Shown here one piece after another: positions 61,998-64,000 of a DNA stretch of 64,000 bases (position 1 is the stretch's first letter; every line of letters begins with the position of its first letter). The position numbers were made by a program, and so were the translations under genes. This stretch comes from Methylomonas aurea (GTDB lineage: Bacteria > Pseudomonadota > Gammaproteobacteria > Methylococcales > Methylomonadaceae). The notes beneath the pieces were generated by a model. The model made no database searches. It saw nothing but the letters and a program-made list of their open reading frames with translations, and was not told the DNA's origin. The stretch is taken from contig NZ_JANIBM010000013.1 of assembly GCF_024505045.1 (NCBI RefSeq), positions 42,919 to 106,918 of the forward strand. The letters run 5' to 3'.

Positions 61998-62681
61998 CGT
62001 GGTTCCTCGTTCAGAAAAAACGTCCCGGCTGTTCGTGGCGCGGATGCAAGATCCGCTTCGAAATTCGGGGCAACTGTGAGCTGTATCGCACAAGCTGTGC
62101 CAAACCGGATGGTTTGGCTGGTTATTCTGCGGCGGCGTTTGCTAACACGATGATTCTCAATAGGAAAAGCATGGCTGACAGGCTGCCCGCCAACCCGTTG
62201 CAAGTTGGCGTGGACAGGTTGGGCGTGTTCGTCTGGCATCAGATTTGAATCGGGACTGTTTACCGGCTGCTGGCAGTGCAACAGCGGGTGAAGAAGGCTG
62301 GGCGGGTTCAACCCGGTTATGAGGTAAACCGGAAAAACCGCGGAAATCTTATCGGCAGATTCGATTAGCTTTTCGAAATTTAACGTTTCATCGCTGCCTG
62401 GCTGGAACGGTAACATTCACTACCGTTAGTAAGCGGCGCGGAACAGGGCTCGATTGGCGATTCCGCTCCGCTGGCTATTCCGGGCAAACGGTTATCGTCC
62501 AGCCAGTTTTAGTGTGCGGCGCAGGGTAGCCTGAAATCGATCGAGGTCCGTCGCATTCGGGATTTGACGGATCGAATAGGGAGTTGTTGGTAATTGGGGG
62601 CGTTGGCTTTTCGGCCAAACCGTCCATTCGGTATGAATTCTTAGCGGCTAAATCGTTATTCGCCGTTATCAAGGGGATGTT
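61998..62681. other. divergent region, tonB operon / sigma-54 activator
   Basis: 684 bp without a supported gene separate the tonB operon and the activator gene. It contains the minus-strand sigma-54-like site at 62087-62102. I saw no clear terminator, repeat or promoter for the activator. Confidence 0.5.
62087..62102 (-). promoter_or_regulatory. candidate sigma-54 promoter for the tonB operon
   Basis: On the minus strand TGGCAC-AGCTT-GTGCG keeps the full -24 and the essential GC of the -12 at correct spacing, but it deviates at two -12 positions. It lies 90 bp upstream of tonB. Confidence 0.5.
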
Positions 62682-63749
62682 ATGACCTTATTGGCTTTTG
62701 ACGAACAACAATCGCGCTCGTTGGCGCTGTCGGTGCGGGCAAGCGCATTGGTATTCGAAGACCCGGTTTCCCGCCGCCTGTTGGAGCAGATCGAGCGAAT
62801 CGCGCCCAGCGACGCCACGGTGCTGATCATCGGTGAGACCGGCACCGGCAAGGAGTTGGTGGCCAGGCATATCCATGCCTTGAGCCGGCGCAGCCGGGAA
62901 GCGTTCGGCGCGTTGAACTGCGCGGCGTTGAGCGAAAATCTGATCGAAAGCGAATTGTTCGGCCATGAAAAAGGCGCGTTTACCGGCGCCTTGGCGACCA
63001 AAATGGGTTGGTTCGAAACCGCGAACAAAGGCAGCCTGTTTCTGGACGAGGTCGGCGATTTGCCGTTGGGCCTGCAGGCCAAGTTGCTGCGGGTGTTGCA
63101 GGAACGGGAGGTGGTCAAAGTCGGATCGCGCCACCCGGTGCCGGTCGATGTCCGCATCATCGCCGCTACCAACGTCAATCTGGAGGAAGCCGTCGCCGCG
63201 CAACATTTCCGCGCCGACTTGTACTATCGCTTCAACGTCGCGGCGATCCATCTCGCGCCGCTGCGCGAGCGGCCGGGCGATATCCTGCCGTTGACCCGGC
63301 ATTTCCTGAAAATTTATGCCGACCGCCTCGGTTACGGCGACGTGAAAATGTCGCCGGCCACCGAACTGGCGCTGTTGAATTACGATTGGCCGGGCAATAT
63401 CCGCGAGCTGGAAAACGCGGTGCACCGCGCCTTGTTGGTATGCCCCGGCAATTGCCTGCGTCCGGAGGACTTCAAATTGTCCGGAGTCCGGGTAGCGGAG
63501 CAAAGCCAGGCGGTATCGACCGTGTCTCTGGAAACTTCGTTACAGCGGCTGTTCGACCAGGCGCCGGCCAAGTTATTCGAAATCATCGAAGAGACGGTAA
63601 TCCGTTCCGCTTTCGAATACTGCGAACAGAACCAGGTGCAGACCGCGCGGATGCTGGATATCAGCCGCAACGTGCTGCGGCATAAACTGGGACTGTACGG
63701 CATGCTGCCGAACGGCCAGCGCCGGGCGGCGGAGCAGGAGGTGGCTTGA
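62682..63749 (+). CDS. SfnR-like sigma-54-dependent activator lacking a sensory domain
   Basis: A 355-residue enhancer-binding protein. A leader of only about 20 residues precedes the AAA+ core. Walker A is GETGTGKE (51-58), the sigma-54 contact loop GAFTGA is intact (98-103), Walker B is GSLFLDEVGD (117-126), followed by DWPGNIRELENAVHRALLVC. A C-terminal Fis-type helix-turn-helix (QTARMLDISRNVLRHKLGL) ends it. There is no receiver, GAF or PAS domain. The leader and core (SLALSVRASALVFEDPVSRR) resemble SfnR-type activators, which act in Pseudomonas under sulfur limitation. It is the best candidate activator for the sigma-54 promoters in this window. The ATG follows AAGGGGATGTT. Confidence 0.92.
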   Translation: MTLLAFDEQQSRSLALSVRASALVFEDPVSRRLLEQIERIAPSDATVLIIGETGTGKELVARHIHALSRRSREAFGALNCAALSENLIESELFGHEKGAFTGALATKMGWFETANKGSLFLDEVGDLPLGLQAKLLRVLQEREVVKVGSRHPVPVDVRIIAATNVNLEEAVAAQHFRADLYYRFNVAAIHLAPLRERPGDILPLTRHFLKIYADRLGYGDVKMSPATELALLNYDWPGNIRELENAVHRALLVCPGNCLRPEDFKLSGVRVAEQSQAVSTVSLETSLQRLFDQAPAKLFEIIEETVIRSAFEYCEQNQVQTARMLDISRNVLRHKLGLYGMLPNGQRRAAEQEVA

Positions 63750-64000
63750 TCCGGCACGGATCGCACCCTCTGCGGCGGGTAGCGGGCGCGGGCGGCTAGG
63801 CTGCGAACTTCGCGGCGCAAGCGCCGCAACTGGTGCTGGTCCGGCTGGCAGGTCTTATCGGGCGAGGCTTGCCGGCGGCAACGGATGTCGCCAAGACGTC
63901 CGGTCGGAATAGTTCCGGCGTTTGAACCGTTACGGCGAAACCGGCCGATAACGTGGCATAATCGCTGCGGCCGTGCCGGTAAGCCGCTTGCCGGCACGGC
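63750..64000. other. right-edge non-coding segment ending in an inverted repeat
   Basis: No gene is supported. A perfect 10-bp inverted repeat GCCGTGCCGG/CCGGCACGGC (63970-63979 with 63991-64000) touches the window edge and may extend beyond it; it could be the stem of a terminator. Confidence 0.4.

Overview
The window reads as chromosome of a GC-rich gammaproteobacterium, most plausibly a methanotroph-like member of the Methylococcales. That assignment is inference: it rests on protein resemblance (c'-type cytochromes, PEP-CTERM/VPLPA proteins, a DUF4331-TPR-HupE/UreJ operon, a SmbP-like protein) and no marker gene or rRNA is present. Two stretches, about 20.9-22.7 kb and 54.5-56.7 kb, are visibly AT-richer than the rest and look acquired. 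No rRNA, tRNA, CRISPR array or insertion sequence was recognised.

Layout. 1-4 kb: a DUF4105 protein running off the left edge with its lipoprotein neighbour, a YajR-like MFS transporter and ssb. 4.2-9.4 kb: a giant exonuclease-RecQ-UvrD helicase gene broken by one missing base. 9.6-20.3 kb: housekeeping and accessory genes (EamA exporter, VOC protein, LysR regulator, a secreted protein, SRPBCC, YgjV-like protein, zinc alcohol dehydrogenase, PaaK-like ligase, Leptospira-type citramalate synthase, TruC, Uma2). 20.9-22.7 kb: a low-GC AAA-ATPase/PIN pair, a candidate defence module. 22.9-30.4 kb: LeuB, an unknown membrane-anchored protein, an orphan HicA-like protein, a 51-residue small protein, a GST, a YbiT-type ABC-F protein and an ECF sigma factor with a double-cupin partner. 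30.9-36.1 kb: a DVUA0089/PEP-CTERM protein, DUF4331, TPR and HupE/UreJ operon, then a histidine-rich SmbP-like protein.

36.4-63.7 kb holds the most interesting content. Three near-perfect sigma-54 promoters (38776, 42064, 48082) and two further candidates (minus strand, 38485 and 62102) sit 50-90 bp upstream of gene starts. They would drive a TonB-dependent receptor, an arylsulfotransferase-cupin pair, a rhodanese/DUF1549-DUF1553/DUF1501/SMP-30 operon, a run of cytochromes, peroxiredoxins, a PepSY reductase and an orphan TatA, and a tonB-exbB-exbD-hydrolase-cytochrome operon. A receiver-less SfnR-like sigma-54 activator lies beside the tonB operon. Together these look like one self-contained outer-membrane uptake and periplasmic processing module with its own energiser, Tat component and electron-transfer proteins. 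The substrate is unknown; organosulfur or sulfate-ester scavenging is my leading guess because of the SfnR-like activator and the arylsulfotransferase.

Between these, 53-57.5 kb carries a LuxR-type regulator and several secreted or surface proteins in AT-rich DNA, one of them (DUF1566/VPLPA) with its signal peptide in a different frame from its body.
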